Source of the DNA: Streptomyces diastatochromogenes
GTDB lineage: Bacteria; Actinomycetota; Actinomycetes; Streptomycetales; Streptomycetaceae
NCBI GenBank assembly: GCA_001550305.1
Contig: LRTP01000319.1
Span: 1-46,368, forward strand
Length of the DNA: 46,368 nt
Direction of reading: 5' to 3'
In this document: in pieces, positions 16,055 to 23,750 of the stretch
Numbering within the stretch: the first letter of the stretch is position 1
Layout of the letters: every line of letters begins with the position of its first letter
Program-made: the position numbers and the translations under genes
The notes under the pieces: model-generated
Seen by the model: the letters and a program-made list of their open reading frames with translations, nothing else
Databases searched by the model: none
What the model was told of the DNA's origin: nothing

Positions 16055-16894
16055 TCAAAGACGTGTCGCCACCCGGATCAGGTCGGCGACCGCGCGAAGT
16101 CGGCTCTGCGACGGCCAGGCGATCACCGTTGTCACGGGCGGAGCGTCCAGGACCGGCACAGCGGCGAGATCCCGGCGCAGGTCGGCGCCGGCGGACTCGG
16201 GCATGATCGCGGTGGTACGGCCGAGCGCGATCAGCTGGAAGAGCTGTGTCAGGTTCCGTACCTCCGCCCCTGGCCCCTCCGGGTAGCTGCCGTCAGGACC
16301 GGGCCAGCGTGCCATCGGGAGTTCCGGAAGCGCGGTGACCTCGGCCGTCCTGACCTGAGAGCGGCCCGCAAGTGAGTGCGAGCTGGGCAGGATCGCCACC
16401 TGTCCCTCGGTGTAGAGGGTCTCGGTGTCGAGTCCGACCGTCGAATCGAAGGGCAAGTGCAGCAGAGCCACGTCGGCCTGCCCGTCCTGCAACAGTTTCT
16501 GATGCTGATGCGCCTCACAGAGCAGCAGATCGACGGTGGCCGCGCCGGGCTCCGCACGGTAGGCATCGAGCAGTTTGGCCAACAACTCGCCGGTGGTGCC
16601 GGACTTGACGGCGAGGACGAGACGGGGACGCCTGTGCGCAGCCTGCTGGGTACGCCGCTCGGCCGCGGCTACCGCGCCGAGGATCGCACGCCCCTCGGAC
16701 AGCAGCACGGCCCCGGCCTCGGTGAGCGTGACCTTGCGGCTGGTGCGCTCCAGCAGCGTGACCCCGAGCTGTCGTTCGAGCCGGGCGATCGTGCGGGACA
16801 GGGGCGGTTGGGCCATCTCCAGACGCTGAGCGGCCTTCCCGAAGTGCAGTTCCTCGGCGATGGCGACGAAGTACCGCAACTCGCGTATCTCCAT
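16055..16894 (-). CDS. LysR-family transcriptional regulator
   Basis: 279 residues. The N-terminal winged helix is typical (MEIRELRYFVAIAEELHFGK, then AAQRLEMAQPPLSRTIARLE and RQLGVTLLERTSRKVTLTEAG), followed by the periplasmic-binding-like effector domain (residues about 90-279). LysR regulators usually control a divergent gene. The next gene on the plus side, an SDR at 18784, is the natural partner, but an IS200/IS605 element now separates them. Only 9 bp (16895-16903) lie between the start codon and the predicted element end, so the native promoter has been displaced. Present expression is uncertain. The effector is unknown. Confidence 0.9.
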   Translation of the reverse strand: MEIRELRYFVAIAEELHFGKAAQRLEMAQPPLSRTIARLERQLGVTLLERTSRKVTLTEAGAVLLSEGRAILGAVAAAERRTQQAAHRRPRLVLAVKSGTTGELLAKLLDAYRAEPGAATVDLLLCEAHQHQKLLQDGQADVALLHLPFDSTVGLDTETLYTEGQVAILPSSHSLAGRSQVRTAEVTALPELPMARWPGPDGSYPEGPGAEVRNLTQLFQLIALGRTTAIMPESAGADLRRDLAAVPVLDAPPVTTVIAWPSQSRLRAVADLIRVATRL

Positions 16895-16903
16895 CCGTTC
16901 ACA

Positions 16904-17050
16904 TTGACGTGCTCCCTGGCCTAAAGTCCAGGGATTCCGGCCTGGGTCGTCTGACCCTTCCGAGGGCTTCCTGCTTCAACGCGCTGTGCCGGGACTTTCG
17001 CCCTGGTCTTACCGGCGCTCTGCGAGGCGTTTAGTGTCTCCGCCCGTCCG
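16904..17050 (-). ncRNA. Predicted omega-RNA (reRNA) at the tnpB 3' end
   Basis: In this element family the TnpB guide RNA comes from the tnpB 3' end and the right end. The position, the terminal hairpin (16913-16934) and an intact TnpB make it likely here. The guide would begin at 16903 and read TGTGAACGGATGGAGA, which covers the LysR start codon. The 5' boundary (17050) is only an estimate. Confidence 0.35.
16913..16934. repeat. Right-end hairpin of the IS element
   Basis: TCCCTGG (16913-16919) pairs with CCAGGGA (16928-16934) around an 8-nt loop. The tnpB stop codon lies inside the loop. Confidence 0.65.
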
Positions 17051-18198
17051 GCGGCGACGATACGGCGTCCTTCGAAGAGGACGTTGCGGGCTGCGTTGTG
17101 GTCGCGGTCGTGCACGATGCCGCACGCGCCGCACGTCCACTCCCGGACGTGCAGGGGCTTGGGACCGTCCCGGAATCCGCAGGCCGAGCAGACCTGAGAC
17201 GACGGGAAAGCACGGTCCACCCTGGCGAACGTGCGGCCGTGCCTGACCGCCTTGTACTCCAGCATGCCGACGAACGCGGACCATCCCGCGTCATGCACGG
17301 ACTTGGCGAGCCGGGTGCGGCCGAGAGCGGACACCGCGAGGTCTTCCACATACACCGCTTGGCTGTCGCGGATGATCTGTGTGGAAGCCTTGTGGTGGAA
17401 GTCCCGGCGCCGGTCCGCCACCCTGGCGTGCTGGCGGGCGACCTTGATACGGGCCTTGGCCCTGTTCTTCGATCCCTTGGCCTTGCGGGACAGCTCCCGC
17501 TGAAGGCGCTTGAGTTTCTTCTCCGCCCGGCGCAGGAAGCGGGGGCTGTCGATCTTCCGGCCGTCGGACAGGACCGCGAAGGCGGACAGGCCGAGGTCGA
17601 TACCGGACTCCGTCTCCAGCCCGGGGAGGATGTCCGGCTCGGTGTCGACGACGAAGCTGAGGAAGTACCGGCCACAGCTGTCCTTGGTGACGGTCAGGGA
17701 CGTGGGCACGGCCGGTAGCCGCCGGGACCACTTGACCTTGAGGTTGCCGACCTTGGCCACGTATACCGTGCCGTTCTCCTGGAGACAGAAGGCGTTGGTG
17801 TTGAGGCGGATCGACTGACGGGTGTCCTTCTTCGACTTGTACCGGGGCGGCCCCACTTTCCGGCCCTGCCGCTTGCCGTTGATCGAGTCGAAGAAGTTCT
17901 TGTAGGCGGTGTCCAGGTCCCGGAGGGACTGTTGCAGGACGACCGCTGACACGTCGGCGAGCCAGGCGCGTTTCTCGGTGCGCTTGGCCTGGGTGATGCG
18001 AAGCCGGGACAAATCCGCCGACTTCACATACGGCAGCCCGGCGGCGTGTGCTTCCTTGCGGTCGCGCAAGCAGTCGTTCCACACCACGCGGGCACACCCG
18101 AACGCCTGGGCCAGCGCGCGGCGCTGGGCGGCATCCGGGTAGGCCCGGTAGTTGTAGCGGAGCTGCACAACCACGATCCTAAATACGACTGGTCTCAT
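16921..18198 (-). CDS. tnpB: TnpB RNA-guided endonuclease (IS605 OrfB)
   Basis: 425 residues, full length. The N-terminal domain (YNYRAYPDAAQRRALAQAFG, then RVVWNDCL) is typical. The RuvC residues are in place: Asp201 in GIDLGLSAFAVLSDG, Glu285 in VYVEDLAV and the third Asp in VHDRDHNAARN (364-366). The zinc ribbon has two CxxC pairs (CSACG at 337-341 and CGACG). TnpB uses an omega-RNA made from the element's right end to cut DNA, which helps the element persist. The start may be ATG 18198, which overlaps the tnpA start on the opposite strand, or GTG 18174. The stop lies inside the right-end hairpin. Compared with TnpA it looks undamaged. Confidence 0.92.
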   Translation of the reverse strand: MRPVVFRIVVVQLRYNYRAYPDAAQRRALAQAFGCARVVWNDCLRDRKEAHAAGLPYVKSADLSRLRITQAKRTEKRAWLADVSAVVLQQSLRDLDTAYKNFFDSINGKRQGRKVGPPRYKSKKDTRQSIRLNTNAFCLQENGTVYVAKVGNLKVKWSRRLPAVPTSLTVTKDSCGRYFLSFVVDTEPDILPGLETESGIDLGLSAFAVLSDGRKIDSPRFLRRAEKKLKRLQRELSRKAKGSKNRAKARIKVARQHARVADRRRDFHHKASTQIIRDSQAVYVEDLAVSALGRTRLAKSVHDAGWSAFVGMLEYKAVRHGRTFARVDRAFPSSQVCSACGFRDGPKPLHVREWTCGACGIVHDRDHNAARNVLFEGRRIVAAGRAETLNASQSAGKTRAKVPAQRVEAGSPRKGQTTQAGIPGL

Positions 18199-18614
18199 GG
18201 ATGACGAGAACGACTACAGACGTGGCAGGCACGTCATTTCGGCGATGCATGTGCACTTGGTCTTCGTGACGAAGTACCGGCGAGGGGTCTTCAACGACGA
18301 GATGCCCACACGCCGCGAAGAGATCATGCGCAAGGTGTGCGAGGACTTCGAGGCGGAGCTGAAGGAGTTCAACGGCGAACGCGATCACGTCCACCTCCTG
18401 ATCAACTACCCGCCCAAGGTCGCCGTCTCCAAGCTGGTCAACAGCCAACAAGGGCGTCTCCGCCCGCCGGATACGCCAGGAGTTCACCGGCCACATCAAC
18501 CACGCCATCATGCACGGGCACCTGTGGTCGCCCTCGTACTTCTCCACCTCCTGCGGCGGAGCGCCGTTGGCGATCGTCCGCCAGTACATCGAGCAGCACA
18601 AACGCCCACTCTGA
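18197..18614 (+). pseudogene. tnpA: TnpA, IS200-type HUH (Y1) transposase, frameshifted
   Basis: ATG 18197 opens a normal IS200 transposase: SAMHVHLVFVTKYRRGVF, then the HUH pair in RDHVHLLINYPPKVAVSKL. At about 18446 (NS then CAACAAGG) one extra base breaks the frame. The correct continuation in the next frame is KGVSARRIRQEFTGHI ... WSPSYFSTSCGG ... AIVRQYIEQHKRPL, stop 18614, which includes the catalytic tyrosine (QYIEQ). The original frame runs on as nonsense. Without the tyrosine helix the protein cannot transpose the element. A sequencing error is possible, but the shift fits a CTCAAG to CAACAAG change. Confidence 0.85.
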
Positions 18615-18649
18615 GGTTGCACGCCAGAGCAGTGTTGAGATGCACTCAT

Positions 18650-18669
18650 CCCCGGCGTGAACGCCGGGG
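18650..18669. repeat. Left-end hairpin of the IS element
   Basis: CCCCGGCGT-GA-ACGCCGGGG, a perfect 9-bp stem lying 18 nt inside the predicted left cleavage site, the position expected for TnpA recognition. Confidence 0.65.
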
Positions 18670-18783
18670 CCTTCTGCAAGATCCCCGGTAACTCCGGCGC
18701 ACGGCCGATCAATGCCGCTCAGGTATCGCTGGATGACCGAGATGGTGTTGGTGCCGGGTCGAAGCGCAGCCATGCTCGCTGTC

Positions 18784-19509
18784 ATGAGTGAGAAGACGAT
18801 CGCGCTGGTCACCGGCGCGAACAAGGGAATCGGGTACGAGATCGCGGCCGGGCTGGGCGCATTGGGCTGGAGCGTCGGTGTCGGCGCTCGGGACGGACAG
18901 CGCAGGACGGACGCCGTGGCGAAACTGCGCGCGGCGGGTGTCGACGCGTTCGGCGTTGCCCTGGACGTGACCGACGACGAGAGCGTGAGGGCCGCGGCGC
19001 GGTTGATCGAGGAGCGCGCGGGACGCCTCGACGTGCTGGTCAACAACGCTGGCGTTGCGGGCAGTTGGCCGGACGAGCCCACGACGGCCGACCTCGAGAC
19101 CGTGCGGCGGCTGGTGGAGACCAACGTCATCGGAGTCATCCGGGTCACCAACGCGATGCTGCCGTTGCTGCGCCACTCGGCGCACCCGCGGATCGTCAAC
19201 CAGTCCAGCCATGTCGGATCTCTGTCCCTGCAGACCACCCCCGGTGTCGACCTCGGAGGGATCAGCGGGGCGTACGCGCCGACGAAGACCTACCTCAACG
19301 CCGTCACCATCCAGTACGCCAAGGAGTTGAGCGGCACCAACATCTTGATCAACAACGCCTGCCCCGGCTACGTGGCCACCGACCTCAACGGGTTCAGCGG
19401 TACTCAGACCCCTGCGCAGGGCGCGGTGATCGCCATCCGGTTGGCGGCTCTGCCCGACGACGGCCCTTCCGGCCAGCTGTTCGACGACAAGGGAGTCGTA
19501 CCGTGGTGA
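18784..19509 (+). CDS. SDR-family NAD(P)-dependent oxidoreductase
   Basis: 241 residues. The coenzyme motif is TGANKGIG near residue 10; NNAG follows at about 85. The active site is Ser in NQSSHVGSL with YAPTK (Tyr-x3-Lys). NACPGYVATDLNGFSG is the usual post-catalytic loop, and the end is LFDDKGVVPW. This pattern resembles carbonyl-reductase-like SDRs; the substrate is unknown. ATG 18784 is chosen because MSEKTIALVTGANKG starts normally; ATG 18772 is an alternative. It was probably paired divergently with the LysR gene before the IS element entered about 95 bp upstream. Confidence 0.88.
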   Translation: MSEKTIALVTGANKGIGYEIAAGLGALGWSVGVGARDGQRRTDAVAKLRAAGVDAFGVALDVTDDESVRAAARLIEERAGRLDVLVNNAGVAGSWPDEPTTADLETVRRLVETNVIGVIRVTNAMLPLLRHSAHPRIVNQSSHVGSLSLQTTPGVDLGGISGAYAPTKTYLNAVTIQYAKELSGTNILINNACPGYVATDLNGFSGTQTPAQGAVIAIRLAALPDDGPSGQLFDDKGVVPW

Positions 19510-19539
19510 TCTTCTGAGGCTTTGTCCACGGCCTCCGGA

Positions 19540-20796
19540 TCACCAGCGTGGAAGTCGCAGTTCGTACTCGGGATGGAATCGCCGCATGTAGCCGGTGTCG
19601 TCGCGGCCGCGCAGGCCCGAGTCGAGATAGCGGCGGTGCAGGCGCTCCAGGGCGTCGTGGTCCAGTTCGACGCCGAGGCCGGGACCGGTGGGGACCTTGA
19701 CCGCGCCGTCCCGCAGCTCCAGTGGGCCGGGGACGATCACGTCGTCCGCGGAGTTCCACGGGTAGTGGGTGTCGCAGGAGTGGTCAAGGTTCGGGAGGGT
19801 CGCGGCCACGTGGGTCATCGCGGCGAGGCTGATGCCGAGGTGGGAGTTGGAGTGCATCGAGAGTCCGATGCCGAACGCCTCGCAGACGGCTGCGAGTTCA
19901 CGGGTGCGGCGCAGCCCGCCCCAGTAGTGGTGGTCGGTGAGGAGGACCTGGATCGCGTTCTGTTCCACGGCCGGGCGCAGGTGTTCCCAGGCGATCACGC
20001 ACATGTTGGTGGCCAGCGGCATGGGTGAGGTCTCGGCGACCTCGGCCATACCGGCGAGGGTGGGGGTGGGGTCCTCCAAGTACTCGACCACGCCCACCAG
20101 TTCGCGTGCCACGTACCGCGAGGTCTTCACGGTCCAGGCCGTATTGGGGTCCAGGCGGAGCGGGCTGCCGGGGAAGGCCTCGGCGAGGGCCTTCATCGCG
20201 GCGATCTCCTCGTCCGGCGGGAAAACTCCGCCCTTCAGCTTGAACGAGTCGAATCCGTAGCGCTGTCGCATCACCCTGGCCTGCTCGACGATACCCGCCG
20301 GGTCAAGGGCCTCGCCCCAGCCGTCGCCGATCGCCGGGCGGCCGTCGAGCGCCGGGTGTTCGGCCCACTTGTAGAAGAGGTACGCGGCGAAGGGCACGGA
20401 GTCGCGGACCCTGCCGCCCAGCAGATCACTGACCGGGCGTCCGGTGAGCCTGCCCTGCGCGTCGAGGCAGGCCACCTCCACGGCGGAGGTGATCCAGCCA
20501 CGCTCGTGGGAGCCGGGCACGGTGGGCAGCAGGGTGGCGTCGATGGCGGCGGCGACGGCCGTGGTGTCGAAGACGTCCATGCCGACGATCACCTTCCCGG
20601 CGACCAGCAGACGTTCGAGCCGGTCGTCGCCGCCGGGGGTCTCGCCCAGGCCCACGGTGCCGTCCTCCAGGACGAGTTGCAGGACACAGCGCAGCGCGAG
20701 GGGCTCGTGCACTCCGCTGGAGTTGAGGAGCGGCGGATCGCTGAAGGCGATCGGCGTGACGATGAGCTGACGGATCCGACTGTCGGTCGAGTTCAT
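19540..20796 (-). CDS. gudD: Glucarate dehydratase (enolase superfamily)
   Basis: 418 residues from ATG 20796 (GGAGG about 11 bp upstream). Enolase-superfamily residues are visible in order: KxK in FKLKGG (Lys186, Lys188), Asp216/Asn218 in LRLDPNTAW, Glu241 in YLEDPTPT, Asn264 in ATNMC, Asp288 in LTDHHYWGG, and His in MHSNSHLGIS. The ATNMC and MHSNSHLG motifs are typical of D-glucarate dehydratases, which make 5-keto-4-deoxyglucarate in sugar-acid breakdown. No other glucarate genes are adjacent. The pectate lyases about 4 kb away share a theme of plant uronic-acid use, but the link is loose. Two TTCATC repeats lie in its promoter region. Confidence 0.85.
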   Translation of the reverse strand: MNSTDSRIRQLIVTPIAFSDPPLLNSSGVHEPLALRCVLQLVLEDGTVGLGETPGGDDRLERLLVAGKVIVGMDVFDTTAVAAAIDATLLPTVPGSHERGWITSAVEVACLDAQGRLTGRPVSDLLGGRVRDSVPFAAYLFYKWAEHPALDGRPAIGDGWGEALDPAGIVEQARVMRQRYGFDSFKLKGGVFPPDEEIAAMKALAEAFPGSPLRLDPNTAWTVKTSRYVARELVGVVEYLEDPTPTLAGMAEVAETSPMPLATNMCVIAWEHLRPAVEQNAIQVLLTDHHYWGGLRRTRELAAVCEAFGIGLSMHSNSHLGISLAAMTHVAATLPNLDHSCDTHYPWNSADDVIVPGPLELRDGAVKVPTGPGLGVELDHDALERLHRRYLDSGLRGRDDTGYMRRFHPEYELRLPRW

Positions 20797-20877
20797 GTGC
20801 GGACTGCCTCCAGGTCGGGGTCGATCGCACTATGTTCATCTCCGTGAGCTCGCTTCATCAATCTGAATCACGCAACA

Positions 20878-20914
20878 GGCCCCGGTGCTCACGTACTCGG
20901 TGAGTGCCGGGGCC
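20878..20914. terminator. Hairpin downstream of the LAETG-protein gene
   Basis: GGCCCCGGTGCTCAC pairs with GTGAGTGCCGGGGCC (two G-U pairs) around a 7-nt loop. It lies between the repeat array after the LAETG gene and the glucarate dehydratase promoter. Confidence 0.7.
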
Positions 20915-20948
20915 CGTCGGAGAGTCGTCGCGATCCGATGCTTCAGAT

Positions 20949-21025
20949 GTCAGACGACACATGACAGATGACAGATTTCAGATTTCAAAAACGCCTGTCA
21001 GACGACAGACGCCCGACGACAGACG
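20949..21025. repeat. Degenerate CAGA/GACGACA direct-repeat array
   Basis: An exact 11-bp repeat GTCAGACGACA occurs at 20949 and 20997. GACGACAGACG occurs at 21001 and 21015. TGACAGA is tandem at 20962-20975. The middle is AT-rich (gatttcagatttcaaaaa). The array starts at the stop codon of the LAETG gene and ends before its terminator, so it is transcribed as a 3' UTR. Confidence 0.6.
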
Positions 21026-21967
21026 TCACGAGCTGGTGCGCGTCGAGCGTCGACGCCGGGTGACGACGGTGATCGCTCCACCGGCCACGACCAGGGCCGC
21101 GGCACCGGCGGCGATCGGCAGGGTGTTGCCACCGCCCGTCTCCGCGAGGTCGCCGGGCGGCGTCGACTGGCCGCCATTCGGCGAGGGAGCCGGCGGCGTG
21201 GTGGAGTCGGAGGCCGACGGGGTGGCCGGCGTCGTCTCCGGGGTCGACGGCTCGTCGGGCGTCGTCGGGGTCGGGCTGCCCGGGGTCTCCGCGGGCGGCG
21301 TGGAGGCCGGCGGAGTCGAGGCCGGAGGCGTGGTCTCGGGCGTGCTCGGCGGCTGCGCCGTGCAGTCCTTCTTGCCGCCGTTCCACGCCATGATCAGCTT
21401 GTCCTTGATGACCGCGCGGTCCGGCCCCTTGGGCAGGTCGCCGTGCTCGAAGCCGTCGTTGGCGTCGAGCTTGCCGTCGAACTTCACGGCGCCGCGGTAG
21501 AGGTCGATCTGCGCGTAGCAGCCGGCGTCGGGCACCGCGATGTCGAGGAAGTCGGTCTCGCCCGGCTTGACCTTGACGCTGTCGAAGTCGTGGAAGACCT
21601 GCTCACCGGAGGTCTTGAAGGTGGCCCCGTGGGTGCGGTACGCCGCGAGAGAGGCGGTGCAGGAACCGGCGTCGCCCGCCGCGCGCACCTTGATGTGCAC
21701 CTTGCCATCTTCGGTGGGCTTCAGGTTCTGGTCGTCGACGCGGACCCAGTCGTAGAAGTTCGTCCCGTCCAGGGAGAACTCGCAGCGATCCGCCGCGGTC
21801 ACCGTACCGGCGCCCTGGCCGGGCTTGTAGGCGCTGTTGCCGCTGTCCCAGCCGTCTCCGCCGGGGGTACCCGTGGCCCAGGCGCTGGTGGTGCCCGCGG
21901 AGAGGGCGAGGACCGCCGCGCCCGTCCCCAGCAGGCAGCGCAGGGTGACACGTCTCGCTATGGACAT
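21026..21967 (-). CDS. LAETG-motif cell-wall-anchored surface protein
   Basis: 313 residues from ATG 21967 (GGGA upstream). A signal peptide (CLLGTGAAVLALSAGTTSAWA) leads to a globular domain of about 170 residues with paired cysteines (DRCEFSLDGTNFYDWVRVDD ... GSCTASLAAYRTHG ... DAGCYAQIDLYRG). A Pro/Thr-rich wall-spanning linker with TPPAS and TPET repeats follows. The sorting signal is LAETG, then a hydrophobic helix and an RRRRS tail. LAxTG is the class E sortase signal of Streptomyces, so it is probably bound to peptidoglycan. The head-domain ligand is unknown. No sortase gene is in the window. Confidence 0.85.
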   Translation of the reverse strand: MSIARRVTLRCLLGTGAAVLALSAGTTSAWATGTPGGDGWDSGNSAYKPGQGAGTVTAADRCEFSLDGTNFYDWVRVDDQNLKPTEDGKVHIKVRAAGDAGSCTASLAAYRTHGATFKTSGEQVFHDFDSVKVKPGETDFLDIAVPDAGCYAQIDLYRGAVKFDGKLDANDGFEHGDLPKGPDRAVIKDKLIMAWNGGKKDCTAQPPSTPETTPPASTPPASTPPAETPGSPTPTTPDEPSTPETTPATPSASDSTTPPAPSPNGGQSTPPGDLAETGGGNTLPIAAGAAALVVAGGAITVVTRRRRSTRTSS

Positions 21968-22331
21968 GCAGATCCCATCTTGATGATCCAGGACCCGGTC
22001 GTCGGCGGCAGGGCAGCACAAAGCAGCCGGGGGCCGCACCGGGGATGAGTGGTCGAAGAAACACTGGGCCCACTGGTCACATGGGCCACAGCTCGACCAC
22101 ATAGTCGATCACCGTGCAGGGGCTGTCAACCTCCTTGAAAACACAATGAGTTCACACGCAGCCACATTTCCGACACATAGGGAATCAGTTGTTCCGGGGC
22201 GACTCGACGGCGGCGGGTCCGCGGGCGCCCGCGTCAGGCCGAGCCCCGACGCCGAGCGCCGACGCCGACACGGACACCGACGCCGACGCCGACGCCGACG
22301 GGGCACGCGATCGACCAGGACCTTCACCGGG
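21968..22331. other. Intergenic region between LAETG and TetR genes
   Basis: No gene is supported. It holds the LAETG gene promoter region (ATG 21967), an AT-richer patch near 22130-22160 and the GACGCC repeat tract at 22248-22300. Confidence 0.5.
22248..22300. repeat. GACGCC hexanucleotide tract
   Basis: The stretch is built of GACGCC/GACACC/GACGCCGAG units, with four near-perfect tandem copies at 22277-22298. It lies about 35 bp upstream of the TetR operator pair. It is prone to length change by slippage. Confidence 0.6.
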
Positions 22332-22367
22332 GGCACTCAGTTCCCTCGATCTTGTGCACTGAGTGCC
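22332..22367. promoter_or_regulatory. TetR operator pair upstream of its own gene
   Basis: Two 13-bp palindromes of the form GGCAC-N3-GTGCC: GGCACTCAGTTCC (22332-22344) and TGCACTGAGTGCC (22355-22367), each with one mismatch and 23 bp apart start to start. The outer halves also form a perfect 10-bp inverted repeat. The same arrangement precedes the OB-fold gene. Confidence 0.65.
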
Positions 22368-22397
22368 ACACGTTCCGCACGATGCTAGGTTCCGACC

Positions 22398-23129
22398 ATG
22401 AGCGAGGAACCCCGTGGCGGCGACACCGCGGAGACGACGACGGCGAAGCCGCCCATGCGGGACGCGCTGGTCGCGGCCGCCTTCCAGCTGTTCCTGGAGC
22501 GCGGGTACGAGCAGACCACGGTCGACGACATCGTCGCACTCGCCGGTGTCGGCCGGCGGTCCTTCTTCCGCTACTTCCCCTCCAAGGAGGCCGTGGTCTT
22601 CCCGGACCACGAGCGCTGCCTGACCGACATGACGGCGTTCCTGGGCGCCGGCACCGGCGAGGAGGAGCCGGTGCGCAGGGTGTGCGACGCCGCCCGGCTG
22701 GTGCTGCGCATGTACGCCGAGAACCCGACCTTCTCCGTGCAGCGCTACCGCCTCACCAAGAAGGTCCCCGGACTGCGCGCGCACGAGCTGTCGGTCGTCT
22801 GGCGTTACGAGCGCGCGCTCGCGGAGTATCTGCGCGGCCGCTTCGCCGGCCGGCCCGACGGCACCCTGCAGGCCGACGTCATCGCCGCGGCGGTGGTCGC
22901 CGCGCACAACAACGCCCTGCGCTCCTGGCTGCGTTCGGACGGACAGAGCGATCCCGACACGGCCGTGGACCACGCGCTGGGATACGTGCAGGCCTCGTTC
23001 GGCGGCTCCCCCGCAGACGGTGGCGCGCCGGGCGAGGAGCAGGAGGACGTGGTCGTCGTGATCTCCCGGCGCGGGGCACCGATGTGGCGCGTCGTACGGG
23101 AGATCGAGTCCGCGCTCGGCCGGGAGTGA
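22398..23129 (+). CDS. TetR-family transcriptional regulator
   Basis: 243 residues from ATG 22398. The TetR HTH (residues about 22-70) reads ALVAAAFQLFLERGYEQTTV, then DDIVALAGVGRRSFFRYFPS and KEAVVF. The RSFFRYFxSKE form is typical of actinobacterial TetR proteins. The C-terminal ligand domain is followed by an acidic tail and a predicted amphipathic end. It likely represses itself and the OB-fold gene just downstream, since both promoters carry the same paired palindromes. A further copy is at the NADH dehydrogenase promoter (31441). OB-fold/Zn-ribbon partners usually work in acyl-CoA metabolism, so an acyl-CoA or steroid-like ligand is possible. Confidence 0.88.
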   Translation: MSEEPRGGDTAETTTAKPPMRDALVAAAFQLFLERGYEQTTVDDIVALAGVGRRSFFRYFPSKEAVVFPDHERCLTDMTAFLGAGTGEEEPVRRVCDAARLVLRMYAENPTFSVQRYRLTKKVPGLRAHELSVVWRYERALAEYLRGRFAGRPDGTLQADVIAAAVVAAHNNALRSWLRSDGQSDPDTAVDHALGYVQASFGGSPADGGAPGEEQEDVVVVISRRGAPMWRVVREIESALGRE

Positions 23130-23161
23130 GACACCGAATCGCACCCACTTCCTCATGTGAG

Positions 23162-23196
23162 GGTACCGAGTGCCTTTACGAGTGGCACTCAGTGCC
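23162..23196. promoter_or_regulatory. TetR operator pair upstream of the OB-fold gene
   Basis: GGTACCGAGTGCC (23162-23174, one mismatch) and GGCACTCAGTGCC (23184-23196, perfect) are 22 bp apart. They lie between the TetR stop and the OB-fold start, so this gene has its own regulated promoter. Confidence 0.65.
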
Positions 23197-23264
23197 ATAC
23201 CCTGTGGCTCGTGCGCGGCGCTCCGGGCACCTCAGACTCCGGCCCAGTGCAGGGAGATGACATC

Positions 23265-23690
23265 GTGTACCCCTCAGGAATCGCCCTTCATCCGGGCGTC
23301 GGACCCGCGACGGACATACTCGGCAGCGACTCCGCGCCGAACGGGACGTCGAGCTCGGACGCCCTCCTCTTCCAGCGGTGCCGCTGGTGCGGGACGGCGA
23401 TGTACCACCGCCTCCTCTGCCCGGTCTGCGCGGGCAGTGACCTGCGAACGGAGACGAGCGCGGGGGCCGGCGTCGTACGCCACTCCACCATCGTCCACCG
23501 CAACACCCCGGCGGCTCGCAACGTCTCCCTCATCGAGATGACGGAGGGGTTCACCGTGCGCGGCCGGGTGATGGGCGCGCCCGCCGACGTCCACAGCGGC
23601 GACCGGGTCCAGCTCTCCACCGCCCAGGACCCGGTGCGCAGCCAGCCGGTGTTCCAGCTCATCGACGGCCCCTATCGCGGCTGGAGTTGA
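23265..23690 (+). CDS. OB-fold domain-containing protein with Zn ribbon (DUF35/ChsH2-like)
   Basis: 141 residues from GTG 23265 with GGGAG 8 bp upstream. A rubredoxin-like zinc ribbon (Cys39, Cys42, Cys52, Cys55: CRWCG and CPVCAGSD) is followed by an OB fold ending in PVFQLIDGPYRGWS. Such proteins partner thiolases or MaoC-type hydratases in acyl-CoA and steroid side-chain breakdown, handing over CoA substrates. No thiolase or hydratase gene is adjacent here, which is unusual. It sits behind the TetR-type operator pair, 135 bp after the regulator gene, and ends just before a strong terminator. The exact role is unknown. Confidence 0.82.
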   Translation: MYPSGIALHPGVGPATDILGSDSAPNGTSSSDALLFQRCRWCGTAMYHRLLCPVCAGSDLRTETSAGAGVVRHSTIVHRNTPAARNVSLIEMTEGFTVRGRVMGAPADVHSGDRVQLSTAQDPVRSQPVFQLIDGPYRGWS

Positions 23691-23695
23691 CGCGG

Positions 23696-23738
23696 GGTGG
23701 CTGGACGAACCGGCGCGCCGCCGGTTCGTCCAGCCACC
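23696..23738. terminator. Very strong bidirectional hairpin
   Basis: A perfect 20-bp inverted repeat (GGTGGCTGGACGAACCGGCG and its complement, 3-nt loop) lies between the convergent OB-fold and pectate lyase genes. Confidence 0.9.
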
Positions 23739-23750
23739 GGGAGAGAACCC

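Larger units (their letters stand above)
16904..18687. mobile_element. IS200/IS605-family element (divergent tnpA/tnpB)
   Basis: Two divergent transposon genes lie between end structures. On the minus strand, the left end begins after TTAC (18688-18691) and holds a hairpin 18 nt in. The right end follows tnpB with a hairpin 10 nt before the closing TCAA (16904-16907). TTAC target and TCAA end match the scheme known for IS608, which supports these boundaries, but they are inferred from one copy without an empty site. IS200/IS605 elements move as single-stranded circles and leave no target duplication; none is seen. TnpA is frameshifted, so this copy cannot move by itself. Confidence 0.75.
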
